Part shown: positions 54,285 through 63,176 of the stretch, piece by piece
Position numbering within the stretch: the first letter of the stretch is position 1
Layout of the letters: each line of letters opens with the position of its first letter
Assembly (NCBI GenBank): GCA_000720995.1
Contig: JOEL01000036.1
Location: forward strand, 62,001 to 126,000
Source: Streptomyces celluloflavus
GTDB taxonomy: Bacteria; Actinomycetota; Actinomycetes; Streptomycetales; Streptomycetaceae
Length of the DNA: 64,000 bases
Direction of reading: 5' to 3'
Notes under the pieces: model-generated
Told to the model about the DNA's origin: nothing
Seen by the model: only the letters and a program-made list of their open reading frames with translations
The model's database searches: none
Position numbers and translations under genes: made by a program

Positions 54285-54336
54285 CGCGTGGCGCTGCGGC
54301 TCGGGCCGGAGCTCCGGTCGCGTGGCGCTGCGGCTC
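54285..54336. repeat. 18-bp direct repeat
   Basis: CGCGTGGCGCTGCGGCTC occurs at 54285-54302 and again at 54319-54336, 34 bp apart, in the short gap after the antitoxin-like gene. Origin unknown; probably a local slip duplication. Confidence 0.8.
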
Positions 54337-54400
54337 CGCTCCCCTTGCCCGCTACGGGAGGCGCCGCGTACCCGTCGTCACACAATGCGCTCCGTATCCC

Positions 54401-54775
54401 CTACGGCTCCGCGACGATCTCCGTGCCCCGTAGTGCGGAGTCGTCCTGTACCGCGCCGCCGTGGCCGAGCACCCGGGGGATCTCCGCGGCCGGGAAGCCT
54501 GCGAGGTAGAGGCCGGCCTCCTCCCCCGCGGCGGCGCCGGTCCGCTTCCGCCGCCGGACGTCGATCGCCTCGACGGTCACTGTCCGCGGCCCGTCCGCCA
54601 GTCTGAGCTGCGCCGACTGCCCCACCCGTACGGTCCCCGAGGTCACCGTTCCGGTGAACACCACACCGCGCGCGGGCACCGCGAAAACCCGCTCGACGGT
54701 GAATCGGAAAGGCCCGGCCGGTCCATCGGTGCCGGCCGCGCCCTGCGCTGCCGGGCGTCGCGAGAAGATCCCCAT
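54401..54775 (-). CDS. EF-Tu domain 2-like protein
   Basis: A 124-residue protein made of one translation-factor beta-barrel: FRFTVERVFAVPARGVVFTG, TVTSGTVRVGQSAQLRL and AGLYLAGFPAAEIPRVLGHG are the strand and loop pattern of EF-Tu domain 2. There is no GTPase domain, so it is a stand-alone barrel as seen in several actinobacteria. ATG 54775 (MGIFSRRP) has no strong ribosome binding site. Function unknown. Confidence 0.75.
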   Translation of the reverse strand: MGIFSRRPAAQGAAGTDGPAGPFRFTVERVFAVPARGVVFTGTVTSGTVRVGQSAQLRLADGPRTVTVEAIDVRRRKRTGAAAGEEAGLYLAGFPAAEIPRVLGHGGAVQDDSALRGTEIVAEP

Positions 54776-54952
54776 GGGAACAGATGATCGCATGTGCGGG
54801 CAGGGGGCGGTAGCGATATCCCGGGCGGGCGACGCGGAACGGTCCCCGCGTCCTTCCGGCGAACCGGTCCACCGTTCCGGGGCCGGCGTGTGCCCGCCCG
54901 GGGGCCACTAATTGGAGCTTGTCCGGCTGCCTGTCGCCTCTAGGCTGGCCGG

Positions 54953-55552
54953 ATGATCGCCATGTCAGCCCAGCTCACCGCCGATGTCCTGCTGCGGCCC
55001 GTCACACCGGAGGACGCCGGGGGCCTCTCCCGGGCCTACCAGCTCAACCGGGCCCATCTCCGCCCCTGGGAGCCGCACCGGGGCGACGCCTTCTACACCC
55101 CTGAGGGGCAGTCCGAACGCCTCCGCAACCAACTGGCCGAGCAGCGGGCCGGGCGGCTGATGCCGTGGGTACTGGTCCGTAACGAGGACCACGGTGACGG
55201 CGACGCGCAGCATGGCGGCGGCGACGGCGGCGACGTCGTGGGGACGGTCACGCTCACCGGCATCACGCTCGGCCCCTTCCGCAGCGCGAACATCGGCTAC
55301 TGGATCGACGCGGACCAGGTAGGGCGGGGGCTCGCCTGCGCCGCGGTGACCGAGGTCTGCGCCGTGGCCGACGCCGCGCTGGGCCTGCACCGCATCGAGG
55401 CCGGGACCCTCCTCGACAACACCGCCTCGCAGCGCGTACTGGCCAAATGCGGCTTCGAGGCGTTCGGCACCGCCCCCAACTATCTCCACATCGACGGCGC
55501 CTGGCGCGACCACCGCCTCTTCCAGAAGATCCTCAACGACCGCCACCCGTGA
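54953..55552 (+). CDS. GNAT acetyltransferase (RimJ/RimL type)
   Basis: A 199-residue N-acetyltransferase. LLRPVTPEDAGGLSRAYQLN opens the fold, IGYWIDADQVGRGLACAAVTEVC is the acetyl-CoA-binding motif A, and RIEAGTLLDNTASQRVLAKCGF is the late motif typical of RimJ/RimL and SpeG-like members. A His/Gly/Asp-rich insert at about 80-96 (HGDGDAQHGGGDGGD) is unusual. Substrate may be a protein N-terminus or an amine. Confidence 0.9.
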   Translation: MIAMSAQLTADVLLRPVTPEDAGGLSRAYQLNRAHLRPWEPHRGDAFYTPEGQSERLRNQLAEQRAGRLMPWVLVRNEDHGDGDAQHGGGDGGDVVGTVTLTGITLGPFRSANIGYWIDADQVGRGLACAAVTEVCAVADAALGLHRIEAGTLLDNTASQRVLAKCGFEAFGTAPNYLHIDGAWRDHRLFQKILNDRHP

Positions 55553-55600
55553 TCCGTGCCGTGCAACAGCGCGGGCCCGTGGGGCGGCAGGCGGCCGGAC

Positions 55601-55641
55601 ACGACGGTGCCCGCCCCCGGGGCGGGAGCGGGCACCGTCGT
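55601..55641. terminator. bidirectional terminator
   Basis: ACGACGGTGCCCGC (55601-55614) pairs exactly with 55628-55641. It sits between the convergent GNAT and cold-shock genes and can serve both. Confidence 0.85.
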
Positions 55642-55650
55642 GGGCGGCGC

Positions 55651-55854
55651 TTACGCCGGGCGGATCTTCTCCGCCTGGGGGCCCTTCTGGCCCTGCGTGA
55701 CCTCGAAGGTCACCTTCTGGCCCTCCTGAAGCTCGCGGTAGCCCTGGGCGTCGATGTTCGAGTAGTGCGCGAAGACGTCGGAGCCGCCGTCGTCCTGCGC
55801 GATGAAACCGAAGCCCTTATCCGAGTTGAACCACTTCACCGTGCCGCTGGCCAT
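55651..55854 (-). CDS. cold-shock protein
   Basis: A 67-residue CspA-family RNA chaperone with RNP1 KGFGFI and RNP2 VFAHY on a five-strand OB fold. AAGGAG precedes ATG 55854. The 364-bp gap 55855-56218 upstream has no other gene and probably includes a long 5' leader, common for csp genes, with no motif I can name. Confidence 0.96.
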   Translation of the reverse strand: MASGTVKWFNSDKGFGFIAQDDGGSDVFAHYSNIDAQGYRELQEGQKVTFEVTQGQKGPQAEKIRPA

Positions 55855-56218
55855 ACCTGTCTCCTTCGTTCAAGGGGCTTGAATCGGCCCCCGCGTACCG
55901 CGGGAACCGGAGGTGATCGCCCTGGTCCGGAGAGGCGCTGCACAGCAAGAACGCCCGTGAACGCGACACGGGCGACCGGCACTTCGGAACCACGACAGCT
56001 GATCAGGACGCTACACCGCGCAACGCCCGGCAGTCATCACAACCGAGGCAGTCGCGTCACGCTTCACCTGGTCAAGGCGGTACCACGCCCTCCAGGACCA
56101 CAACCGATCGGATGAACATACGGTGGCCGATCGCCCCGGTCCCGCCGTCCTCAGGAGCCGGCGTGTACGGACCGGTCGGGGCCGGACCATCGCGGTCCTG
56201 GCCAGTCACGGCGCGGAC

Positions 56219-57481
56219 TCACCCGGACTCCCCGCCCGCGGCTCCCCCCTTCCTACGGCGCCGCCGCCACCGGCCCGCACCGAGTCCCACGAGGGCGACG
56301 GTGACGGCGGCGAAACCCCAGACGTACGGCGCGTTCGAGCCGCTGTCCTGGGCCTCGGCGGTCGTCCGGAGTGCGGCGCTCCCCCGTGGCACGGCGGTCT
56401 TCCGGGGTACGGCGGCAGGCTGCCGGCGGCCGGTGCGCCGCGCCCCGGCGTACGGCTTGTCGGACTCCTCGGCGGGCGCTTCGGAGGCCAGAGTGCCGAC
56501 GGGCTCGGCCCGGGGAGCCGCGTGGAACCCCCAGTCCAGCAGTGCGCGCGCCTCCTCGTACACGGCGTTGCCGGCGCCGGACCGCGGCTTCATGACGGTG
56601 ACCAGGAGCGTCCGGCCGTCGCGCCGAGCCGCGGCGATCAAGGTGTTGCCCGCCGCGCTCGTGTAGCCGTTCTTCACCCCGATCAGTCCGGGGTACGGTT
56701 CCACGCCGTGCGAGCCGACGAGCAGCCGGTTGGTGTTCTGGATGCCGAAGGCCAGGGGCCCGCCGTCCTCGGGGAACTGCGCCGTCTTCGTCGAGGCGAA
56801 GCCCACGAACTCGCGGTCGGCCAGGCCGGCCCTGGCGAAGAGGGACAGGTCATAGGCAGAGGAGTGCTGCCCTTCGATGTCGAATCCGTCCGCGGACTCC
56901 ACCTGCGTGTCGTGGGCACCGAGGCGTTCCGCCGTCGCCTGCATGTCCGCGACGGTCTCCGCCCAGCCGCCGTTCATCGAGGCGAGGGCACGTACCGCGT
57001 CGCTGCCCGAGTTGAGGAAGACCCCGCGCCACAGGTCGGCGACGCTGTAGTCCATGTCCTCCTTGATGCCGACGAGCGCGCTGCCCGCTTCGATACCGGC
57101 CAGTTCCGCCTCGGTGACGGTGTGGACGGTCTCCGGTGAGAACTTCGGCAGCACCGTCACGGCGAAGAGCGTCTTGAGGGTGCTGGCCGGGGGCAGCCGG
57201 CGGTGTGCGTCCTTGGCCGCGAGGATCGTTCCGCTCCCCGCGTCCGCCACCACCCACGACTGCGCCGAGACCTCGGGCGGCCAGGGCACATCCGGCCTGG
57301 GGCGGAACTGCACTCCGGGTTCATCGGGCAGGCCATGGACAGCGGTGGGCCGGACCTCGGCAACGTCGTCGGCACCGTGCGGGCCTCCGGCGAACGCCGG
57401 ACCGCACACGGCCAACAGGCTCGCGGCACAAACGGCCGCCGCGGTACGGGCTCTGACGGTGGACCAACGCGCTCTCGACAT
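56219..57481 (-). CDS. D-alanyl-D-alanine carboxypeptidase (S11)
   Basis: A 420-residue PBP5-type enzyme. The signal peptide is 1-31. The first motif is STLK (Ser100, Lys103) and the KTG motif is KNG in GVKNGYTSAAGNTLIAAA. The second motif, usually SGN, is SGS (Ser158-Gly-Ser160). A Pro/Arg-rich stretch then leads to a C-terminal transmembrane helix (VWGFAAVTVALVGLGAG) and a basic tail, so the catalytic domain is anchored outside the membrane. It trims the terminal D-Ala of pentapeptides. The Asn-to-Ser change at the SxN motif may alter activity. Confidence 0.9.
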   Translation of the reverse strand: MSRARWSTVRARTAAAVCAASLLAVCGPAFAGGPHGADDVAEVRPTAVHGLPDEPGVQFRPRPDVPWPPEVSAQSWVVADAGSGTILAAKDAHRRLPPASTLKTLFAVTVLPKFSPETVHTVTEAELAGIEAGSALVGIKEDMDYSVADLWRGVFLNSGSDAVRALASMNGGWAETVADMQATAERLGAHDTQVESADGFDIEGQHSSAYDLSLFARAGLADREFVGFASTKTAQFPEDGGPLAFGIQNTNRLLVGSHGVEPYPGLIGVKNGYTSAAGNTLIAAARRDGRTLLVTVMKPRSGAGNAVYEEARALLDWGFHAAPRAEPVGTLASEAPAEESDKPYAGARRTGRRQPAAVPRKTAVPRGSAALRTTAEAQDSGSNAPYVWGFAAVTVALVGLGAGRWRRRRRKGGAAGGESG

Positions 57482-57725
57482 GGGGCCACGCTAAAAACGC
57501 CTCCGGCCACCCGCCGGTTGGCCTACTCCATCCGGTCCCCCACCGTCCTCGGCGGCGGGCCGGCAGTTCCCAGCTGACCCGTGTCATCGAATGTGAGCGC
57601 GTGCCATCAAACGCTCAGTGGCGAAATCGCTGGTCACGGCAGTGCCCACGTTTCGGCCGGGCGGGAATCCGGCGACCGGGTCCGGCACCGGGAACGGTGG
57701 ACGCAGGGGCGGACGTTGGCCTGAC

Positions 57726-58046
57726 ATGGTTCTGATGCTGATCGTCACCCTGCTCATGGCGGCCGTGATCATCGTGCCGCTACTGCTGTCCGGCGCCCGG
57801 CGCCTGGTGCTGCGCAACGGCCGTCCTGGGTGGCTGCGGCACCTCGTGGTCCGCACGACGACGGGCGGCGGAAACGGCGCCGGAGCGGCTGTCGCCGAGC
57901 TGACCGCAGCCCTGAACCCGAACAAGCGGGTGGAGATCGAGCAGCGCCGAACGGATCAGTTGATACGTCACGACAGCGAGGCCGGTGCACCACCGCACGC
58001 CATTGTGGACCTGACGGCGGGACGGGCGGTGATCAGAAGCCGCTGA
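57726..58046 (+). CDS. DUF6191-type small membrane protein
   Basis: A 106-residue protein: one N-terminal transmembrane helix (MLIVTLLMAAVIIVPLLL), then a cytoplasmic part with ELTAALNPNKRVEIEQRRTD, APPHAIVDLTAGRAVIR, the pattern of the Streptomyces DUF6191 family. A GTG at 57618 in frame would add 36 Gly-rich residues; I prefer ATG 57726. Function unknown. Confidence 0.75.
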   Translation: MVLMLIVTLLMAAVIIVPLLLSGARRLVLRNGRPGWLRHLVVRTTTGGGNGAGAAVAELTAALNPNKRVEIEQRRTDQLIRHDSEAGAPPHAIVDLTAGRAVIRSR

Positions 58047-58123
58047 CCCCCGGCACCGACAGCGCTCACTCTTCGGCATCGCAGGACACCAGCCGGGCCG
58101 GCCCCGGCGAACCGCCGGACGAA

Positions 58124-58960
58124 CTACTGCTCCGTCCCAGTGATCCGGCATGCGATGCGGTTCCTGGTGCGACGGTTGATGCGGTTCTCGGTGGCACTGT
58201 CGACGGGGCCTCCCTGCGGTTTCTCCCACACGACCGAGTAGCGCCACAGCAGATGGCGGCGGAAGCGGCAGCCCGGCAGCCGCTCCCGGGCCACGCGGCG
58301 GACCTGGTTCCAGGTCATACCGGGGTCCTGGACGGGCATCCCCGGCGGATCGGTCTTACCGCCGTGTCGCCGGGCGAGGATGCGGGCGGCCGGTACGCCG
58401 GCGGCGCTGATGAGCCAGTCCAGGGGTGTCCGGTTGTTCGCCAGACCGATGAGGACCAGTCGGCCGCCGGGCGCCAGCAGGCCGGTCATCCGGTCCAGCG
58501 CGGCCGCGAAGTCCAGGTGATGCAGGACGGCCACGGCGCTGATGAAGTCATAGCCGGTGCCGATACCGAGGTCGGTACCGGATTCGGGATCGATGTCGAT
58601 GCCGGTGTCGTGACCGCTGCCTCTGCCCGTGCCGGGGCCGGCCGGAGGTGAGGTGGCGGCATCGCGGATCCCGGTCGCTCCGCGGACCGCGCCGCCGTCC
58701 GGCGTCATGAGGTCCGCCCGGAGGAACGCGATGTTCGGGCTCCGTCCGCCGTGTTCGCGCGCCACGCGGATCATGTCGGCGGAACGGTCCACCCCCGTCA
58801 CCTCACGGGCCCGACCGGCCAGTTTGCGTACCAGCAGGCCGTCGCCGCAGCCGATGTCCAGGGCCCGCCCACAGCCGTCCGGCACGGCGTCGAGCACCAG
58901 CCGGTGGTAGTGCACATTGTGGTTCCAGTACGGGTCCTGCTGCGGGGTGCGCCGAGACAT
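58124..58960 (-). CDS. class I SAM-dependent methyltransferase
   Basis: A 278-residue methyltransferase. Motif I is ALDIGCGDGLLVRKL, motif II GVDRSADMIRVAR, with FLRADL next and AVAVLHHLDF then LLAPGGRLVLIGL as motifs post II and III. It begins PYWNHNVHYHRLVLDAVPDG, as in a common Streptomyces group of unknown substrate. An insert of about 40 residues (100-140) between motifs carries GTGRGSGHDTGIDID and ESGTDLGIGTGYD repeats, the same low-complexity type as in other genes here. Confidence 0.88.
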   Translation of the reverse strand: MSRRTPQQDPYWNHNVHYHRLVLDAVPDGCGRALDIGCGDGLLVRKLAGRAREVTGVDRSADMIRVAREHGGRSPNIAFLRADLMTPDGGAVRGATGIRDAATSPPAGPGTGRGSGHDTGIDIDPESGTDLGIGTGYDFISAVAVLHHLDFAAALDRMTGLLAPGGRLVLIGLANNRTPLDWLISAAGVPAARILARRHGGKTDPPGMPVQDPGMTWNQVRRVARERLPGCRFRRHLLWRYSVVWEKPQGGPVDSATENRINRRTRNRIACRITGTEQ

Positions 58961-59038
58961 CCCGCCACGGTAGCGGGATCCGGCGGCGACGCCGCGGTCC
59001 CCGTCTGCTGCCGAGGGGACCAGAGCGGCATCTGGCGG

Positions 59039-59935
59039 TCACCCGGGGGCCGTCGGGACCGGGCGGGCCCGGTGGGGGTCGAGGAGCGGGCCGAGCAGGT
59101 CGCCGTGGCGTTCCCGGCGGGCGGCGATATCGCTGAAGAGGAAGGAGAGTTGCGCCGGTTCGGTGCAGGCGGCGATCTCGTCCCAGGTGACGGGGGTGGA
59201 GACGGTGGGGGTGGCGCGGGCGCGCAGGGTGTAGGCGGCCGCGGTGGTCTTGGCGGCGGAGTTCTGGGAGAAGTCGAGGAAGACCTTGCCGGGGCGCAGC
59301 GCCTTGGCCATCTTGTGGACGACGAGGTCGGGGAGGGCCGCCGCGGCCGCCACGGCGAGCGATCTCGCGTACGCGGTGGTCCGTTCGGCGGACGCGGGCT
59401 CGATGGGCACGATGAGGTGCAGGCCCTTGGAGCCGCTGGTCTTGGCGTAGGCGTCGAGGCCGTCGGCCGCCATCCGGTCGCGCAGCCACCCGGCGGCGGC
59501 GCAGCATTCCACAATGGTGGCCGGTGCGCCGGGGTCCAGGTCGAGGACGAGGCGGTCGGCAACGCCGGGCGCGTTCCTGGTCCATTGGGGGGTGTGCAGT
59601 TCGACGACCAGGTTGGCGGCCCAGACCAGCGAGGCGAGGTCCTGGAGGAGGACCTGCCGGCTGGATGCGGCGCTCGTACCGGGTACCTCGCAGGTCTTCA
59701 CCCAGGCGGGCGTGCCGGGCGGCACGTTCTTGGTGAAGAACCGGGGGCCGTCCGGTCCGTCGGGGAAGCGCAGGAAGGAGACCGGCCGGTCGTGGAGGTG
59801 CGGGAGGAGCAGGGCCGCGGTGGTGGTGCAGTAGTGCAGCACCTCGCCCTTGGTGGTGCCGGTCGCGGGATACAGGACCTTGTCCAGGTTGGTCAGCGCG
59901 AGGCGCCGCCCCTCCACGACGGTGATCGGCGACAT
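59039..59935 (-). CDS. ligD: LigD polymerase domain protein (NHEJ)
   Basis: A 298-residue stand-alone PolDom of LigD, the archaeo-eukaryotic primase-type polymerase that fills ends during non-homologous end joining. LTNLDKVLYPATGTTKGEVL, PVSFLRFPDG, VLDLDPG (the two metal-binding Asp), YAKTSGSKGLHLIVPI and KVFLDFSQNSAAKTTAAAY are all family motifs. No ligase or nuclease domain is fused. ATG 59935 is only 30 bp from the divergent Ku start, so the promoters of the two genes must overlap or lie inside the opposite genes. Confidence 0.94.
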   Translation of the reverse strand: MSPITVVEGRRLALTNLDKVLYPATGTTKGEVLHYCTTTAALLLPHLHDRPVSFLRFPDGPDGPRFFTKNVPPGTPAWVKTCEVPGTSAASSRQVLLQDLASLVWAANLVVELHTPQWTRNAPGVADRLVLDLDPGAPATIVECCAAAGWLRDRMAADGLDAYAKTSGSKGLHLIVPIEPASAERTTAYARSLAVAAAAALPDLVVHKMAKALRPGKVFLDFSQNSAAKTTAAAYTLRARATPTVSTPVTWDEIAACTEPAQLSFLFSDIAARRERHGDLLGPLLDPHRARPVPTAPG

Positions 59936-59965
59936 ACGATGAGAATCCCACACAAGGGACGAACT

Positions 59966-61219
59966 ATGCGCTCCGTATGGAATGGGTCGATATCGTTTGG
60001 CCTGGTCAGCATCCCGGTGAAGACCTACAGCGCCACCGACCGCACCTCTTCGGTCTCCTTCGTCCGCATCCACGATAAGGACGGCGGCCGGATCCGCTAC
60101 CGGAAGTTCTGCGAGCTGGACGGGGAGGAAGTCCCGAACGAGGAGATCGGCAAGGGCTACCCGGCGTCGGACGACGCCATCGTGCCGATCACCGACGACG
60201 ATCTGTCCCGGCTGCCGCTGCCGACCGCGCGCACGCTGACGATCCTGTCGTTCGTCGACCCCGGCGAGATCGATCCGCTCCAGCTGGACAAGTCCTACTA
60301 CCTGGGGCCCGACGGCCTCGCCGCGGCCAAGCCGTACACCCTGTTGCGGGAGGCCCTGGAGCACCACGAGAAGGTCGCGATCGGCAAGGTGGCGATGCAC
60401 GGCCGGGAGACCCTCGCCATGCTGCGGGCGCACGACGGGGCGATCGTGATGCACGCTCTGTTGTGGCCGGACCAGATCCGGCCGACGAAGGGCGTCGTGC
60501 CCGGCGACGTGGAGATCCGTCCCAACGAGCTGACGCTCGCCGAAGTGCTGATGGATTCGCTCGGGGAACTGGATCCCGCCGAGCTGCACGACGACTATCG
60601 CGAGGCCGTCGAGCAGCTGGTCGCCGCGAAGGTGGCGGGCGGCGAGCCCGGCGTCCCCGAGGCGGGGGCCGCCTCCGGGGCCAAGGTCATCGACCTGATG
60701 GCCGCGCTGGAGAACAGCGTGCGGGCGGCGAAGGAGGGGCGCGGGGAGTACGTCGGGGCGGCGGGGTCCGGGGCGGATTCGCCACCGGCGTCCGTCACTC
60801 CGATCCGGGGGCGGAAGACCGCCAGAACGACAAAGACGGTGCAGACGGCGAAGACCGCGAAGCGGAGCGCGGCACCGGCCGCCGCCGGGAAGAGCGGCAC
60901 CCGGAAGACCACCGTACGGAAGGCGACGACAGCGGAGTCCGGTCCGTCCGGGACATCCGGACCGTCCGGGAAAGCCGCCGGCGCCACCACGAAGACCGCG
61001 ACCGCGAAGAAGTCCACCGCCACCTCCGACACCTCCCCCGGCACCACCCGAACGTCCGCGGCGAAGAGGACCACCGGGAGTGCGGCGGGGAAAGCAGCCG
61101 GGAAGAGCACCGCGAGGACCACCGCGAAAAACACGGCGAAGACCGCGCAGACCGCGACGGCAGCGAAGACCGCGAAGAAGTCCCCCGCGAAGCCGGCGAA
61201 GAAGCGGGCGTCGGCATAG
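59966..61219 (+). CDS. ku: Ku protein (NHEJ end-binding)
   Basis: A 417-residue bacterial Ku. The core (1-260) has MRSVWNGSISFGLVSIPVKT, VRIHDKDGGRIRYRKFCELD, YYLGPDGLAAAKPYTLLREA and HALLWPDQIRPT. The homodimer rings broken DNA ends and recruits LigD. Residues about 270-417 form a long Lys/Thr/Ala-rich tail (KTAKK, KSTAR units), like histone H1, much longer than in minimal Ku; basic Ku tails are known to aid DNA binding and bridging. ATG 59966 follows AAGGGA. Confidence 0.96.
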   Translation: MRSVWNGSISFGLVSIPVKTYSATDRTSSVSFVRIHDKDGGRIRYRKFCELDGEEVPNEEIGKGYPASDDAIVPITDDDLSRLPLPTARTLTILSFVDPGEIDPLQLDKSYYLGPDGLAAAKPYTLLREALEHHEKVAIGKVAMHGRETLAMLRAHDGAIVMHALLWPDQIRPTKGVVPGDVEIRPNELTLAEVLMDSLGELDPAELHDDYREAVEQLVAAKVAGGEPGVPEAGAASGAKVIDLMAALENSVRAAKEGRGEYVGAAGSGADSPPASVTPIRGRKTARTTKTVQTAKTAKRSAAPAAAGKSGTRKTTVRKATTAESGPSGTSGPSGKAAGATTKTATAKKSTATSDTSPGTTRTSAAKRTTGSAAGKAAGKSTARTTAKNTAKTAQTATAAKTAKKSPAKPAKKRASA

Positions 61220-61368
61220 GGCCGGCCGGTCCGGCGGATCCGAATGGCCCCGCCCCACCCGGCTCCCCCACACGGCCGGCCCGCCCTGTCGTCAGCGCGG
61301 CACCGGCGGCGCAACCGTTATCCCATGTTGCCGAGCTTCCTACGCAGGTCAGAGCACGTCCGCGACTT

Positions 61369-61608
61369 TCAGGGACGTTTGGCAAGTAGCGAGGCCACAT
61401 GGCTGTGTTGCTCGCGGCTTTCGCCCGTGTCGCGGAAGTTGTGCATGGTGGGGTCGCTGTTGATGGCCAGGGCCTGGTGGATCGCGCCGAGGACGGTGGC
61501 GGGCAGGGCGTCGGGCCAGTCGTCGGGTTCGACGAGGTGGTGCTGTCCGGCGGACCAGACGGTGGCCAGGAGCGAGACGGCGGTGCGCTGGTGGAGGTGT
61601 TCGCCCAC
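61369..61608 (-). CDS. small protein or C-terminal remnant
   Basis: A 79-residue frame from GTG 61608 with almost all third positions G or C, so it was under coding selection (EPDDWPDALPATVLGAIHQA in the middle). In-frame coding character continues about 15 codons upstream of the GTG to a stop, which suggests either an unusual start or a truncated older gene. No family recognised. Confidence 0.5.
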   Translation of the reverse strand: MGEHLHQRTAVSLLATVWSAGQHHLVEPDDWPDALPATVLGAIHQALAINSDPTMHNFRDTGESREQHSHVASLLAKRP

Positions 61609-61781
61609 CCGCCCTGGCGGTTCGACGAGGAGCGCAGCCTCTCTCGTGGCTCAGGCCTCCGTCACGGCGGGCCTGCTTGCGACCGTGAGCTGAAGAAGGA
61701 GAGGCGGCTGGCCCGGGTCGCCGACAAACAGTGAGGAGTGCGGCGCGGGCCGCCGTGATCAGCCCGCGCCGCACGATCACT

Positions 61782-62234
61782 TCAGCACGGCCGGATCGAG
61801 TAGATGGGATCCCAGGTGGCCGTGCCCACCTGCTTGGCCGTGGAGGTCCAGCGGACACTGCCGTCCTGGTTGAAGAATTTGGCGACGGTGCCGGGGGTCT
61901 GGTTGTTGTTGAATTCCCCGTTGCCGGTCCAGTTCTGCGCTTGCCAGGTCTGGCACTTGTAGAGGTCGAATTTCGTGCCCCGGACGAGCATGCACAGATG
62001 GCCTTCCTGGCAGTCCAGGGTGATTTTGTCCTTTCCCGTCGGGCGGGTGACGGTGAGGCCGTCGTAATCAACGCGGTCGGCGGTGACGTGCCGGACGCGT
62101 GAATGCCCCGGCAGGAGGGCATCGGCCTGCCGCTGGAGGCCGTTCTCTGCTGGGCTGGCTTGTGCGGTGATGGTGGCTCCGGCGGCCATGGCCGTGGCCG
62201 CGACGAGTATTGCTACCCGCTTTCCGATCTTCAT
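61782..62234 (-). CDS. secreted peptidase inhibitor I36-like protein
   Basis: A 150-residue exported protein. The signal peptide ends at AQASPA. The C-terminal half has a beta-gamma-crystallin/SMPI-like layout: DCQEGHLCMLVRGTKFDLYK, CQTWQAQNWTGNGEFNNNQ, TVAKFFNQDGS and a final Cys (SIRPC), four cysteines that can form two disulfides. The family includes the Streptomyces metalloproteinase inhibitor; inhibition is plausible but not shown. ATG 62234 is preceded by a GGGGG run. Confidence 0.75.
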   Translation of the reverse strand: MKIGKRVAILVAATAMAAGATITAQASPAENGLQRQADALLPGHSRVRHVTADRVDYDGLTVTRPTGKDKITLDCQEGHLCMLVRGTKFDLYKCQTWQAQNWTGNGEFNNNQTPGTVAKFFNQDGSVRWTSTAKQVGTATWDPIYSIRPC

Positions 62235-62775
62235 GTGTTTCCCCCAGTCAATTCCGGTGTCTTCGCAGGATCCTTACCGACGCGACCCCGAGCCGGAAGG
62301 TGGTTTCCTGCCGAGCCGCCGCCCTTGGGGTGCGTGGTCGGGAAGGCTTCCCTCGTTCACCAGGAACCCCTCAGAGATCACAGCGTTCGAACTCCACGAC
62401 GATCAGCTTTCGCTTTTTCGATTTCTTCTGAGAAATAGCGGGCATAATCCGCTCGACTCCCGACGCTTTATGGCGCGACCCGGGGCGGATTGTGGCTTGG
62501 TTGCGTGCAGCCCTCCCGCCGCCTGGTCGTTGCCCCCGCCCAGGGCGTGACGTAGAGCCGTCATGCCCGGTACGGGGTGGATTCGTGACGGCTCGACGTC
62601 ATGCTGTCTGCCGGGATCGGTGTGGTGAGGCGTCGCGCGGCGCGGGATCGGCCCGAGCGTTGGACGGGGTCGCGCCGCTGCCCGGCCCTGGCCATGGTCG
62701 GACGACCGCAGACCGGGCAGGACCCCCCGAAGTCCCGCCCGCCGCTCACCCCCCGCCTGGATCTAGAGTCGTGGC
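62235..62775. other. 541-bp gap between divergent genes
   Basis: No supported gene. It should hold the promoters of the inhibitor-like and S4-domain genes. The AT-rich patch TTTCGCTTTTTCGATTTCTT at 62408-62427 is unusual for this DNA. Confidence 0.4.
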
Positions 62776-63150
62776 ATGGCTTCAGACGAGGGGAACACCC
62801 GCATCGACAGCTGGATCTGGTCCGTGCGGCTCACCAAGACGCGTTCACTGGCCGCCGCGGCCTGCCGGGCGGGGCACGTACGCGTCAACGGGGAGCGGGT
62901 GAAGGCGGCCTATACGGTGCGCACCGGCGACGAGGTGCGGCTGCGGCAGGCCGGCCTGGAGCGGATCGTGGTCGTCTCGCGGCTGGTGCGCAAGCGGGTG
63001 GGCGCGGCCGTCGCCGCCGAGTGCTTCGTCGACAACAGCCCGCCGCCCCCGCCGCGCGAGGAGGCCCCGGTCATGGCGCACCGCGACCGCGGGGCCGGTC
63101 GTCCCACCAAGCGCGACCGCCGGGAGATCGAGCAGCTGCGCGGCCGCTGA
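62776..63150 (+). CDS. S4-domain RNA-binding protein (Hsp15-like)
   Basis: A 124-residue protein with one S4 RNA-binding domain: RIDSWIWSVRLTKTRSLAAA, CRAGHVRVNGERVKAAYTVR and GDEVRL, as in Hsp15/YrfH, which rescues stalled 50S subunits carrying peptidyl-tRNA. The C-terminal 40 residues are Pro then Arg-rich (GRPTKRDRREIEQLRGR). Conserved in Streptomyces next to a YchJ-type gene on the other strand. Confidence 0.9.
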   Translation: MASDEGNTRIDSWIWSVRLTKTRSLAAAACRAGHVRVNGERVKAAYTVRTGDEVRLRQAGLERIVVVSRLVRKRVGAAVAAECFVDNSPPPPPREEAPVMAHRDRGAGRPTKRDRREIEQLRGR

Positions 63151-63176
63151 CCGGGTTCCGTCCCGGCTCTCGGCTG

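Noticed and set aside
59936-61273. Upstream extension of the LigD polymerase frame across Ku
   Set aside because: The extension is the reverse of the Ku gene; LigD motifs begin only after the ATG at 59935.
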